From Dactylorhiza incarnata (Eukaryota; Streptophyta; Magnoliopsida; Asparagales; Orchidaceae): 64,000 nt of DNA. Below the pieces are notes generated by a model that was not told the origin of the DNA, did no database searches, and saw nothing but the letters and a program-made list of their open reading frames with translations. The stretch covers positions 10,435,001 through 10,499,000 of the forward strand of contig JAWHQI010000028.1 in assembly GCA_033032865.1 (NCBI GenBank), given 5' to 3'. The translations under genes and the position numbers were made by a program. Position 1 is the first letter of the stretch; each line of letters starts with the position of its first letter. This document shows, piece after piece, positions 21,633 through 33,100 of this stretch.

Positions 21633-22174
21633 TGTTGGATCGGTAGGCACCCTTAGAAGGGGGGTGAATAAGGGTTTTAAAAACTTTAGATATATTTTGA
21701 ATAACTTTGAAAAAGCTTTGATTATTAAACTAGAGAAGATCAAGACAAATCAAGTGAAGCAAAAGTAAAGACATGATTTTATTAACTTGAGAAGCATGAT
21801 TACAAAACTTGATCTCTTATCGAAGCTAGAAATCAAAGCGAATAGAAAGACTCTTTTTGTTTTCTATACCGACTCGTATCCCCACGAACCGATTGGCTTT
21901 AGCCGATCCTTCCCTGGATACGACCTCAAGCCGCTCTAGCCAACCCTTCCCCGGATATGGCCTCGAGCACCCCCTAGACCTACACCCGAGACCTAGTCGC
22001 CAACACGAGGTGAATTTCAGCCCTAAGTCCTACCCAGACCTAGTCGCCAACACGAGGTGAGTTTACTTAAACGATTACAAGAAAAGATGTGAAATGAATA
22101 GACAATAATATAAAAACTCCCTCTATGTGGATCTCTTGGAGAAGTAGACGAAGATGCAGAGTATGATCATAGTC
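21633..22174 (-). repeat. 3' LTR of Sirevirus II, outer part
   Basis: Matches the right LTR from 35965. It has about 175 extra bases (around 21930-22115, with a doubled ACCTAGTCGCCAACACGAGG) that the right LTR lacks. Broken at 22174 by Sirevirus III; TAGTC (22170-22174) is the target duplication. Confidence 0.9.
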
Positions 22175-23512
22175 TGTTGTGGAAATGATTTATCTTAACC
22201 CCTAAAAATGAGTAGAATATAAATTCTAAGAATGAAAAATTAGTCTAAGTAAATATGCGTCGAATAGTATTCGACGCAACGTCGAAGTGTAGTTGTCGTT
22301 CCTCTCAGAATGAGTCGAAGTAACTCTAAATAGAATTCGATGTAACCTATGTCGATGTAACTCTGACTTTTAGTCGACGTATCTAGTGAAGTCGACGCAC
22401 CTTAGTCGACGCACCTTCCATATTCTCCTCTCGACGTCCAGCCAGTCTGAAATCGTCGCTTCCGTCGAATAGTAATCGACGCACGTTGATTTCTATGTCA
22501 AATTCAAAACACGCCAGATCCCTTTCCTTCTTTCTGTAAGATCTGATTATTATGGAATTATATTATTCTTTTATAGCCGTTCTGAATCAGTCTTTCCTTC
22601 TAATTGATTCTTGGCTAAATTGATTAAGTTTATTATGGATATTATTTGAAATCAGAATGATCTCTTTCCTTCTACAGAAATATTGATTATGTAATCTTTC
22701 CTCTCTTACTATTTCTCTGATTGCTAATTGATTATTCTCCTATAGTATTCTTTGAATAAACAGAGCAATAAATAAGAGGGAAGTCGGCAGAGAAGAATGA
22801 GAAGTGATCCACTCCATACATTTGAAATAGAGGAAAAGCTCCCAAGAGAAAAGTGAGAAAAGCTGAGAGAAGTGATAGTGTGCTGAAGCAAACAACAAGC
22901 CTTCTTCTTCTTCTCTTTCTGAAGCCATACTGCTGCAATCTCTGATAGCTCTCATTGAAAGAGAAAAAGGCCTACAATCTCCTTCTCACTATAGAAGAGA
23001 GATTTCATTCACTATTTCTTGTGCTTCTAATCTTCTTGCTAAGAAAAAGATTCTTTCTTGTTTCAATTACTTCTTCTACTTCTTCTTCTTATCTTCATTT
23101 CATTTTCAAACAGTGTAAAAGAGTTTTTAGAATCTCTCTTAAAAAAAAATTCAGTTGTACTGGTTCTAAGAGTCTCCTTATCAAAAGACTCAGGCTGGTT
23201 CTAAGAGTCTCCTTATCAAAAGACTCAGTACAAGATAGTGAATTCCTACCAAGGGGGTAGAAGAGTGGACTACCCAAAGTTTGGGGATCCACTATATTTC
23301 TTTGTGTTGTGCTGTGATTTTCTTTTTGCTGTTACTTTCTTTATTTGCTTAATTCTTGTTGGTGTGTGTGGGAAGCTTAAATCTGTGATTATTACACATA
23401 TATATATATATTTGTTATCTTTGCACAAAGTATTTTTTAAATCTCTATTCACCCACCCCCCCCCCCCCCCCCCCCTCTAGAGAATTCTAGTGAGGTTAAA
23501 TGTGCACTTTCA
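22175..23512 (+). repeat. 5' LTR of Sirevirus III (1338 bp)
   Basis: Begins TGTTGTGGAAATG, ends GTGCACTTTCA. Motif boxes lie at 22257-22500; the first is a perfect palindrome with arms GCGTCGAATA and TATTCGACGC around a central G (22257-22277). Two hairpins GAGTCT-CCTTATCAAA-AGACTC lie at 23170-23191 and 23205-23226, then a CTACCAAGGGGGTAGAAGAG block and CACTATATTTC. A poly-C run precedes CTCTAGAGAATTC. Confidence 0.93.
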
Positions 23513-23573
23513 ATTGGTATCATAGGTAGGTTTATCTAAAAATGGTAACTCCTTGATCAAAAAGATCCTACCT

Positions 23574-23576
<3 letters not shown>

Positions 23577-23614
<38 letters not shown>
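23577..23614. repeat. (AT)n microsatellite in the gag leader of Sirevirus III
   Basis: About 19 uninterrupted AT units just upstream of the gag ATG at 23636. Confidence 0.97.
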
Positions 23615-23616
<2 letters not shown>

Positions 23617-23635
23617 CTAAAAACTATCTTATCAC

Positions 23636-25923
23636 ATGGCACAAATCAAGGATTATACTTCCACCAGACCACCAATTTGCAACCTTGAAAAGTTTGCACT
23701 TTGGAAAACAAGAATTAGGATCTATATGAATTCTATTGATGAAGATTTGTTTAATTTTATTTTAACAGGTCCTCCTAAGCCCTATAGAAAGGACTCAAGT
23801 GGTAAAGTGACTCAAACGCTTATCCCAAGGGCTGAGTGAACAGTTGAAGAGAAGAAGGCAGGAACAAGTGATGCAAAAGCTGTAAACATTCTTGTCTCAA
23901 CCCTCTCAGATGAAATCTTTCAAAAGGTTGTTGACTGTGAATCAGCCAAAGAAATTTGGGAGGCTCTTACAAAGATAGTAGAAGGAAGTGCTGATGAAAG
24001 GAAAGATAGAAAGGCTCTATTGATCTCCCAATATGAGAACTTTCAAAAGAAGCATGAAGAAAGCATATCTGAGATGTATGACAGATTCAGTCTGATCATC
24101 AATCAATTAAGGAGCTTGGATAGAGAGATCTCCCTCACAGAGATCAATCACAAATTGTTAATGAGTCTCCCAAGTTCATGAGATTCAAGAATATGGGCAA
24201 TAAGGGATACTAGAGGACAAAAGGAAATCTCAACAGATGCCCTCTTAGGAAAACTCAAATCCTATGAGCAATTACTGAAAACCAGAGAAAAGAAGGGAAA
24301 ACACTCCAACCTCCACAAAAGATAGAAACATTGCATTAAAAGCAACAGAAGAGGAAACCCCTGTTACTGAGAAGAATTATTCAGCCTCCTGGCCAGAAGA
24401 TTCAAGAAATGGGTCAGGCCAGATGGGTCTAGAAGGAGAGAGTCAAAACCAAGGTATGATAAGACTCCTACTAAAGATATTGTTTGTTATTCCTGCAGGA
24501 AAACTGGACATATTGCTCCAGAATGTCCAGAAAATGCTGAGAAAAAGAAAGATCTGAAAAAGAAAGATCTCAAGAAGAAGGGGATGAAGAAAGAAAAAGG
24601 CTTCATTGCAGAAGCTTGGAGTGAGACAGATTCTGAAGACAGCACTTCATCTAAAAGTGACAATGAAGAGTCTAAGCAAGAAGACCTATGCTTAATAGCT
24701 CTTGGAAGAACAGAAGAAGAATGTGTTGCTGAATCATGGAGTGAAACAGGATCAGAAGGAAGCATCTCTTCGATAGCAAAAACAAATAGCCTTATTCTCA
24801 TAGAGGAATCTGAGGATAAGGATGAGGTAAGCATTTTTGATGAAATAGATTTTCTATGTGATGATTTCAAAAATAATTTTAATGGAATCTGTTTAGATCA
24901 ACTAAAAGCTAAACAAGAAATCAATGATCTAAAAGAACAAATCAATATGAGAAAAATAGAGGATACATGTTCAATAAATTATGAACTAAGGTGTGAAATC
25001 TAAAAAACAGAAAAGGAAATACAAAGTGCCAAAATAGAAATCAACTCCTTAAGAATAAGGTTTCCCAGGCAAAAGCTTTTGAAGAATCTATAAAAATCAG
25101 AAGCCAAACACTTAAAGAAATAACTGATAAACAAACAATAAAATATAAGAATTTGGGGCTAGCGGCTGATCCTTCAACTAGTTCAATACCATCTACCAAA
25201 CCTGCTTGGATGAGCCCTGTTAAATTCACTAAACCCATCAAATCAACAAACTTAGAAGAAGACTCACAAAATATAGAAGACCTCACCTTCAAAGAGATAA
25301 ACCACCTTAATGAATCATCATCATACCATTCAGAAGAAGACTCTCAAACTACCTCTGAGAAGGCAACTATGCCAAAAGAAACAAGTTATAAAGAAACAAA
25401 ACTCCAATCAGAAAAATGGAAAAATAAAATATGTGAAGATAAAATTGCGTCGACTTCATATCGACGCATGAATGATAGTACGTCGGATTATACTCGACGC
25501 AATCTCTCAGATGCATCGACCTCAAATCGACACATGACAAAAAGTACGTCGACTTACAATCGACGTAACTATTTCTATGCATCGATTCCAGATCAACTCA
25601 ATCTAGAGAAAGCGCCGAATATAAATCAACGCAACTCTCAACATACGTCGAATAGATATCGACACATGAAATCTCAGAGCAACTTAAATAAAGGTCATAT
25701 CTATCCTCCAAACAATATCTATCTTAACCCCCATTCAGAACCCATTCAAAATTTCTATCCTAATCAAAACTTCTATTCTAATCAAAAATTCTATCCTAAT
25801 CAACACCACTATCCCTTTCTAAACTCAAATTCCCATAATCTTAAGATAATCAGGTGTTATATCTGTAATAAAACTGGCCACATTGCCAAACAATGTTGGC
25901 ACAATCAATCCAATTATCTATAA
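23636..25923 (+). pseudogene. gag: Gag of Sirevirus III (broken)
   Basis: The N-terminus is clear: MAQIKDYTSTRPPICNLEKF, UBN2 capsid region. Stops occur at 23837-23839 and 24179-24181 (TGA where related copies have Trp). Frameshifts around 24300-24420 and a stop near 25000 break the rest. The first knuckle is CYSCRKTGHIAPEC (24485-24526), followed by lysine-rich and acidic repeats (EAWSETDSE, ESWSETGSE) and a coiled coil to about 25080. A final open stretch from 25153 ends with the second knuckle CYICNKTGHIAKQC (25855-25896) and a stop at 25923. Between coiled coil and knuckle, 25445-25670 encodes repeated STSYRR-type segments that are translated LTR motif boxes. Confidence 0.9.
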
Positions 25924-26365
25924 AATTAGTCCAAGGCTGACTTTGAAAACCTTAGGGATAGGAAGAAATAACCCCTCAAGAAAAACCTGATATTTTCAGA
26001 CAAAGTAAAAATCAAGTCGATTCCTTAATCGATGCATCGTCGATAACTAAAAATGATCAAATAAACTCGATGTATGCGTCGACTCATATCGACGCATACT
26101 TCGATAGGGAACCCTGTCATCTCAGCTCAGACACATACATCAACTTCCACTCGACGTAACGTCGAATTCATGAAAAAGAGCGGCAATACTAATATATTTT
26201 CGGTCACATCTACTGTTGTACCGAATAAGCCTCGAATTATGTCTCGTTTCGACGTTTCACCTGACTTAAACAGATTCTTTAGTTAAAATTCTGCACACTC
26301 CTGAGCTTCTCTCATCCTTCTCATTTCTCAGCCCAGCCATCTCTTCCTCTCTCTCACTGACCTAA
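25924..26365 (+). promoter_or_regulatory. Motif-rich spacer before the accessory gene of Sirevirus III
   Basis: No pol sequence. Several family boxes are present, such as GCGTCGACTCATATCGACGC (26078-26097) and ACTCGACGTAACGTCGAATT. A pyrimidine-rich leader (26300-26360) precedes ATG 26366. Motif boxes next to the third gene are known for Sireviruses with an envelope-like frame. This may be a promoter; no clear TATA was assigned. Confidence 0.5.
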
Positions 26366-27736
26366 ATGGCTCCCAAGATCAACTCTGGTTTCAATATTGA
26401 TCTTGAATCCTTCCAAGCCGCCGCCGAAAACTATAAGAGCATCATATCTCTCTTCACTAAAGCTAGTTTAGACAAACTCATTTCCACAAGATGCAGACTC
26501 CTAGAGACAGAACTCACTGAGTTAATGAATCATGTTCAGATATCTGAGCAAGGAGAGATCACAAGAACACTCTATGAGACACCTGTCTCAATCTCTGCAG
26601 AACACCTTAGGGACACTTTTGATCTTCCATCAGGTACATACCAACACTATCCTTGTTCAAATCAAAAAGGGGAAGCAAATTATTTTCTAAAAATAACTAA
26701 ATAAATCTCCATTATCATTCCCTTATCAGGTGATGAACCTGTGGAACTCACCCCTGAGGAAATCAAAAGTCTATTAATCACCATGAAGTTCTCCAAAGAT
26801 AGACCAATCCACCTGAAGAAAATAGATTTTTCTGATGAATATACGCTATTGGCAGACATAGTAGGAAAAGTTCTACTATGCAAAATCTCTGCCCATGATG
26901 CAGTGCCCAAGCAGCAACTGAACATCATGGGGGCCCTTGTGCTGAAAAAGAAGGTTGACTGGGCCAGCTGCTTACTAAAAAAGATAGGCTACAAATATTC
27001 TCACAAAGAGAATGCCTATATGAGGATCATGAGTCAGGTACTCCTCCACTCCTTCCCTGACCTATGTAGGTCAAAAGGAATCCCCATTCCCCCTGGAAAA
27101 AGGATGTCCATAGCCCTCTTCTCAAAATGGACCAGGCAAATCCCCAAGCCTGGTGCCATTCCTGACAGGACTCCCTCTCCTTCTAACTCTCCTGTGCATC
27201 CATCTTCACCTCCTCCTTCACATACAAACATCTCTTCTCTACCAACATCATCCACACCAATAGTCTCTACTACCATCACAACTCCTATCTTACCTACATC
27301 TTCATATACACTTGCTCAACCCTACTCTATTCCTCCACCTCCACCATTATCTCCTACTCCAACACACCTTAAACCATCTCCATCCAATGACACTCTCATC
27401 ACCCAGTGTATCCAGTCAGCAACCCAAAAATTTCAAGAAATGCTGGATGGACACTGCTCCCAACTTCACTCCTCCATCATGCACATGCAAACCCAAATAA
27501 ATGGGGTCAATGCCTCTGTGCAAAGCTTGAAGTCCTCTGTCTCTTCCTCTAAAGTGACCAAGTCTTTTTTAACCTCCTTGGCTAAGAAGGTCAAGAAGGG
27601 GGAGAAATTAGATGAAGAGCAGCTCTCAAGTCACAAATCTCTCTCACACAAGTCCCTTCCTACTTTAAAATCTGATAGTCTTGCACTGCTTAAGACAATT
27701 GGGAATGAATTAGTACCAGAGATGTACTCTCTATAG
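26366..27736 (+). CDS. Accessory protein of Sirevirus III, two exons
   Basis: Exon 1 is 26366-26633 and exon 2 is 26730-27736. The 96-base intron has donor CCATCAG|GTACATA and acceptor CCTTATCAG|GTGATG. Splicing keeps one frame (SG then DEPVELTPEE) and gives 424 residues; without it, translation stops at 26704. The globular part (to about residue 215) includes ETPVSISAEHLRDTFDLP and SHKENAYMRIMSQVLLHSFP. A Pro/Ser/Thr-rich linker (about 220-320) and a C-terminal coiled coil (FQEMLDGHCSQLHSSIMHMQ) follow. An acidic tail rich in QGE continues in another frame to 28056 (RKRKTPPTPPE), reached only past a frameshift near 27735 and a TAA at about 27770. It resembles the antisense protein of element I and occupies the envelope-like position, but I see no signal peptide or membrane segment. 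Function unknown. Confidence 0.78.
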
Positions 27737-28246
27737 CAAGAGAAGCTACACAACAAGTAGTTCTCTTTTAAGGGGAGGCTAGCAGAGCAGAGAGAGAAGT
27801 TGAAAAGGAAACTAATGTTGAAAAAGAAGCTGAAGCTCAGGGGGAGCCAAATGCTGACATAACTGAAGCTGGAGCTGAGAAAGAAACTGAAGAGGTAGAA
27901 GTAAAAGAAAAGGAAGTTCCATCTCAGGGGGAGAAAACTGCTGTGACTCAGGGGGAGCTGAGTGAACCACCTGTTACTGAGAAGGAGCAACCCACTTCTC
28001 TAAAAACTTTAGTATTCACTAGGAAAAGAAAAACTCCTCCTACCCCTCCTGAGTGATGTGTTGAACAATGTTGATATACTCTATATTTTTCCTCCATGCT
28101 TAAATACTGTTTATGAAGTCTGTGTATATGATTCTATTTTCTTCTGATTACTTAACATATTTCTTTTCTATATAAATGCATTGCTGTGTTGATTAAAAGC
28201 TGGTATAATTTCTCCCTGAATAGGGTTAAGACAAATAGGGGGAGAT

Positions 28247-29558
28247 TATTGGGGAAATGATTAATCGTAACCCCTAAAAATGAGTATAATATAATTTCTA
28301 AGAATGAAAAATTAGTCTAAGTAAATATGCGTCGAATAGGATTCGACACAACGTCGAAGTGTAGTCGTCGTTCCTCTCAGAATGAGTCAAAGTAACTCTA
28401 AACAGAATTTGACGTAACCTATGTCGACGTAACCCTGATTTCTAGTCGACGTATCTAGTGAAGTCGACGCACCTTAGTCGACGCACCTTCCATATTCTCC
28501 TCTCGACGTCCAGCCAGTCTGAAATCGACGCTTCCGTTGAATAGTAATCGACGCACGTCGATTTCTATGTCAAATTCAAAACACGCCAGATCTCTTACCT
28601 TCTTTCTGTAAGATCTGATTCTTATGGAATTATATTATTCTTTTATAGCCGTTCTGAATCAGTCTTTCCTTCTAATTGATTCTTGACTAAATTGATTAAG
28701 TTTATTATGGATATTATTTGAAATCAGAATGATCTCTTTCCTTCTACAGAAATATTGATTATGGAATCTTTCCTCTCTTACTATTTCTCTGACTGCTAAT
28801 TGATTATTCTCCTATAGTATTCTTTGAATAAACAGAGCTGTAAATAAGAGGGAAGTCGGCAGAGAAGAATGAGAAGTGATCCACTCCATACATTTGAAAT
28901 AGAGGAAAAGCTCCCAAGAGAAAAGTGAAAAAGCTGAGAGAAGTGATAGTGTGCTGAAGCAAACAACAAGCCTTCTTCTTCTTCTCTTTCTAAAGCCATA
29001 CTGCTGCAATCTCTGATAGCTCTCATTGAAAGAGAAAAAGGCCTACAATCTCCTTCTCACTATAGAAGAGAGATTTCATTCATTATTTCTTGTGCTTCTA
29101 ATCTTCTTGCTAAGAAGAAGATTCTTTCTTGTTTCAATTACTTCTTCTTCTTATCTTCATTTCATTTTCAAATAGTGTAAAAGAGTTTTTAGAATCTCTC
29201 TTCAAAAAAAATTCAGTTGTACTGGTTCTAAGAGTCTCCTTATCAAAAGACTCAGGACGGTTCTAAGAGTCTCCTTATCAAAAGACTCAGTACAAGATAG
29301 TGAATTCCTACCAAGGGGGTAGAAGAGTGGACTACCCAAAGTTTGGGGAACCACTATATTTCTTTGTGTTGTGCTGTGATTTTCTTTTTGCTATTACTTT
29401 CCTTATTTGCTTAATTCTTGTTGGTGTGTGTGGGAAGCTTAAATCTGTGATTATTACATATATATATATATATATTTGTTAACTTTGCACAAAGTATTTT
29501 TTAAATCTCTATTCACCCCCCTCTAGAGAATTCTAGTGAGGTTAATTGTGCACTTTCA
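28247..29558 (+). repeat. 3' LTR of Sirevirus III (1312 bp)
   Basis: Its first bases are TATTGGGGAAATG where the 5' LTR has TGTTGTGG, so the terminal TG is mutated to TA. Motif boxes lie at 28328-28565, two hairpins at about 29227-29290, and the poly-C run is short here (5 C before CTCTAGAG, versus a long run in the 5' LTR). Followed by TAGTC. Confidence 0.93.
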
Positions 29559-29563
29559 TAGTC

Positions 29564-30164
29564 GATGCGGTCTTTCGTCACGATGATGACGCGTGTTAAA
29601 ATCTTCTCCACGGATCTCCTTAAGCCTTCATGGATTTGTGGGAGTATCTCTCTGAACCTTCCTCTCTATGCTGTGGCACGAAGCTCTGGAATTCTGGATC
29701 TCAAGAGGATGAAGAAGACGGATCCAAGGGGTCCTTTTTATATCCTTGGAGCTAGCGTCTGCGCTATCCCTACCGCCGACGCTATCCTAGATTAGGCAAT
29801 ATTCTCTGCGTGAGAATCCTTCATTTTAAGCAAGCCGACTGCCTTCCTCTTGTGCTTTGCGCTACCGCCGGCGCTAGTAGATACCGCCTGCGCTAGCTGC
29901 TACCGCCTGCATTAGCTGCTATCGCCAGGCGCTAGCACCTTCCATAACTGTTTCCGAAATTTTCTCAAGTCAGCGCTAGCGCCTGCGCTAGCGCCGGTGC
30001 TAGCTGGCATGTTGGAATTTTTGCTTCAAATTTTGGCGCAACATTCTTATGTTATCCTTGAGTCATGTAGACTTGTTATCCTGCACACTTAAGCACACAA
30101 GATCAAATACACATAGGATTTGTTATTCTCAAACCTAGGAGATGCGGAAGACCATGTTCCAACA
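29564..30164 (-). repeat. 3' LTR of Sirevirus II, inner part, with motif boxes and TATA
   Basis: Continues the LTR broken at 22174. On the minus strand the GCTAGCGCC/GGCGCTAGC boxes (about 30005-29750) are followed by GGATATAAAAAGG (TATA at about 29745-29737). It ends TTCCAACA at 30164, next to the polypurine tract (plus strand AACTCCCCCTTTTGAT). Confidence 0.9.
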
Positions 30165-33100
30165 AACTCCCCCTTTTGATAATAACAAATCCATTAATTG
30201 TAAATCAGATCATTAATATATAAGCATGATGAAACATACTTGTCTGTGTGTGAGAGTGATGACTTAGGATAATTAACGATTTTAGCATTTAGAATTGCTC
30301 CCCCTAAATACATGCTCCCCCAAGTGAATGCTCTCCTAATATGTAAGCTATCATCTTAATTAAGTGTGTTAGTTTTATATTTTGATAGCAGATTATATTT
30401 ATCAAGTTAGTTCTCCCCCTTTTGTTATTAGCAAAAGCGGGTAAGGAGGCACCACTTAAAAGTTGATAATAAGATACAAGCATGATCGAGCTTGTAGAGA
30501 AGGAAGTGATAAGGAGTTTTAGAATATTTTTCATTGAAATAGATCAGACTTTGAGTTATTACAACATTTTCATAAATCAGAGTTTGTAGCATAAACAAAT
30601 ACAAGGTAAATGATTTTCGAGTAACTAAACTACCCAGACAATATGTCTACACCCTAGCCCCGTACTAAGTGACGGATGGGCATGAAGAGCTGCAAACATG
30701 TCGTAGATTGGGGTATTAGTCACATATGCAAACACTAGACAAAACTCAACCTAGCACTCTTTCCCCCCAATGCCTCGCAAGGCCCCACTGGATCCCTCCC
30801 CAGTTAAGGACAAGACATGACTAAAGATAAGTTTATCTAATGTCTACAACCCAACGCCCCTGCTATGGTGAGATATGAGGTCATGGATAATAATTATTGG
30901 AAACATTTAAGCGTTTTAAATCTAAGGACATAGCCCTCACATAGCTATATTGAAGTTCATTAATAAATCAGAGTTTCTAATATAACAATATTTTCATAGA
31001 AATAAATCAGAGTTTTTTTTAATTCATGTTAAAAGCAACCAATATAGAGTTTACCAGGAAAGTCTACCACTTGTTGCAAGAAAGGAATATGAAGATTCAA
31101 GTGATGATGCACACAATATAAGAGACTTTAAATAAGCATGAAAGCGCAAGGTAAAGCAATTATATGGTTATGATGCGGAAGACTTATAGAAATACAAGAA
31201 ACATCTTATTGTAATCAATGATGATCCATAAAAAATATATGAATTAAATTTCAAAAAGAAGATGTTTTTGTAAATCATTTTTCAATTAAAATCTTTAAGT
31301 TTGTCAATAATGTAACCAATCATGAAATAATGTTATCAAAATGAGATTACTATAATGTTACTTTAATTCACAATTTCAAAACATACCATACATTGTAGAA
31401 AGCATGCTAGGTTATCTAGTGCATTTCATAAATAAAGAGTAGTATAGAATTTGCATTAGGATCCAATACTCATGAGAAGAAGTGTTATGGAAGATAATGA
31501 TGTGCACCAAAGTGTATTTTTGAGTAGAGTAAATAAATGTTTTAATCAAAAATACAAGTAATATGTAAAGTAAGAGCACAATAAAACACAAATAATTTCA
31601 CTTCCACACACTTTAATGCACAAAAAATGTACAACAACCAAGGTGCTTTGCACACACAATGCTCATTAAGACTTATCAGGGTGCAAAGTAGTGCTTGGGG
31701 GATCACATATTTTATTTTTTTAATGTTGACAATAGTGATCCGGTGTACTTAAGAGTAAGTGGTTTTTATTTTGAAAGAAAGATATGGTTTGTACAAGATA
31801 CTTTACTATTCTTTCCAAGGTGCTCAACCTCACAACGCTTATTAAGACTTATCAGGAGGTTCAAGTAGTGCTTGGTGGAGTTATCTTTGTCACTTTATTT
31901 TATGATTTTTGTTTTGTACAAAGTTCTCCAAATACACTTGTTTTGCAAACCAATATAAAGTATGAAAACATAACCACTTTTCTTAATTTTTTTAAAAGTG
32001 CAAATAAAGGTAGTGTAGGTAAGATACTTGTGCAATTTTAATTCATTGTACTAATACAAAACATACACAAGCATTCTTAGATTAAACGCATAAGTAGACA
32101 ATGCCAAAATAAGTGAGTGAATAGCGATCATTATCAAACATTAAACATTTACTCATACTTAGAGGCATGCTAAGCTTAGTTCAACACAACTTTTTCAATA
32201 TAATTGATGCACATATTAATAGATATATCAAAGCATGATGAAAAAAGCAATGTTCAAAGTAGTTTGAAAAGATAAATTGCAACATTATAGAAGTTCTAAA
32301 TAATAGATTAAATCATGCTTGATTTTCAATGAAGTCCATGCATCATTTTTGATATTTTTTGAAGAATAATTTTTATTTAAAGTTTGAACTCATAAGATTG
32401 ATCTTGGACTTCCTGAGGACTACCTTGTGAGAGGTTCGCCCAGTACTAGGTGATATGATGGGATGATAGCCCAAATCACCCTTTCGCAAGATATATGTAA
32501 ATGGAGAAGTTAAGTTCAAAATAATAATTTTTGGTACTTGTTTTTTTATAGTTTTGTATTTGATTTTTGCTTTTAGAAATAGAATTTAAGCAAATGACAA
32601 ACAAACAAACAAAAAGGCAAAACATCTTTTTTGTAATTTAGTTTTTGTATTTTTGTATTTGATTTTTCAAAAATGAAATAAAAGCAGAAGTGCAGAAATG
32701 AATAGTACACATAGATTAATATATTTTTAGGGATTTTTCAAAAATTTAAAAATACATAAAAACACATAGGTGTGCTAGCGCCGGCGTTAGCGCTAGCGCG
32801 CGAAACAGTTCACGATTTTTGATGATTTTGAAATTTTTGTTTATTGATCTTGATTAACTGTCCAAATAGTAGTTTCATGCTGAAATTTTAGATTCTTAGG
32901 AGATGTCTAGATAGTGCAAATTTCATGAAACATTAGCAATTTTGTATATGACTTTTCCAAATAAACTTTGCAAGTGATATATTTTAAGGCTTATATTTAC
33001 CAATGTAGATTGAAAATGATAGGAAATGTAAGCATGAGAGGACATGAATGAACAATTCAAATATGCATGATTTTAGTGATTAACAATAATGTTCATGCAC

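Larger units (their letters stand above)
22175..29558 (+). mobile_element. Sirevirus III, gag plus accessory gene without pol
   Basis: 5' LTR 22175-23512, primer-binding site TTGGTATCATAGG, gag remnant, accessory gene with intron, polypurine tract AATAGGGGGAGAT, 3' LTR 28247-29558. Target duplication TAGTC is perfect on both sides (22170-22174, 29559-29563). Between the last gag knuckle (25896) and the accessory start (26366) there are only about 470 bases, so the whole protease-integrase-reverse transcriptase-RNase H block is absent. The LTRs are very similar by eye, so this is a young insertion, the youngest of the three nested here. Confidence 0.95.

Noticed and set aside
27034..27279. Minus-strand frame opposite the accessory gene of III
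   Set aside because: Shadow of the proline-rich coding region on the other strand.
26366..27736. Calling the III accessory protein an envelope glycoprotein
   Set aside because: It is in the envelope-like position of Sireviruses, but I see no signal peptide, membrane span or cleavage site, and it resembles the antisense protein of I.
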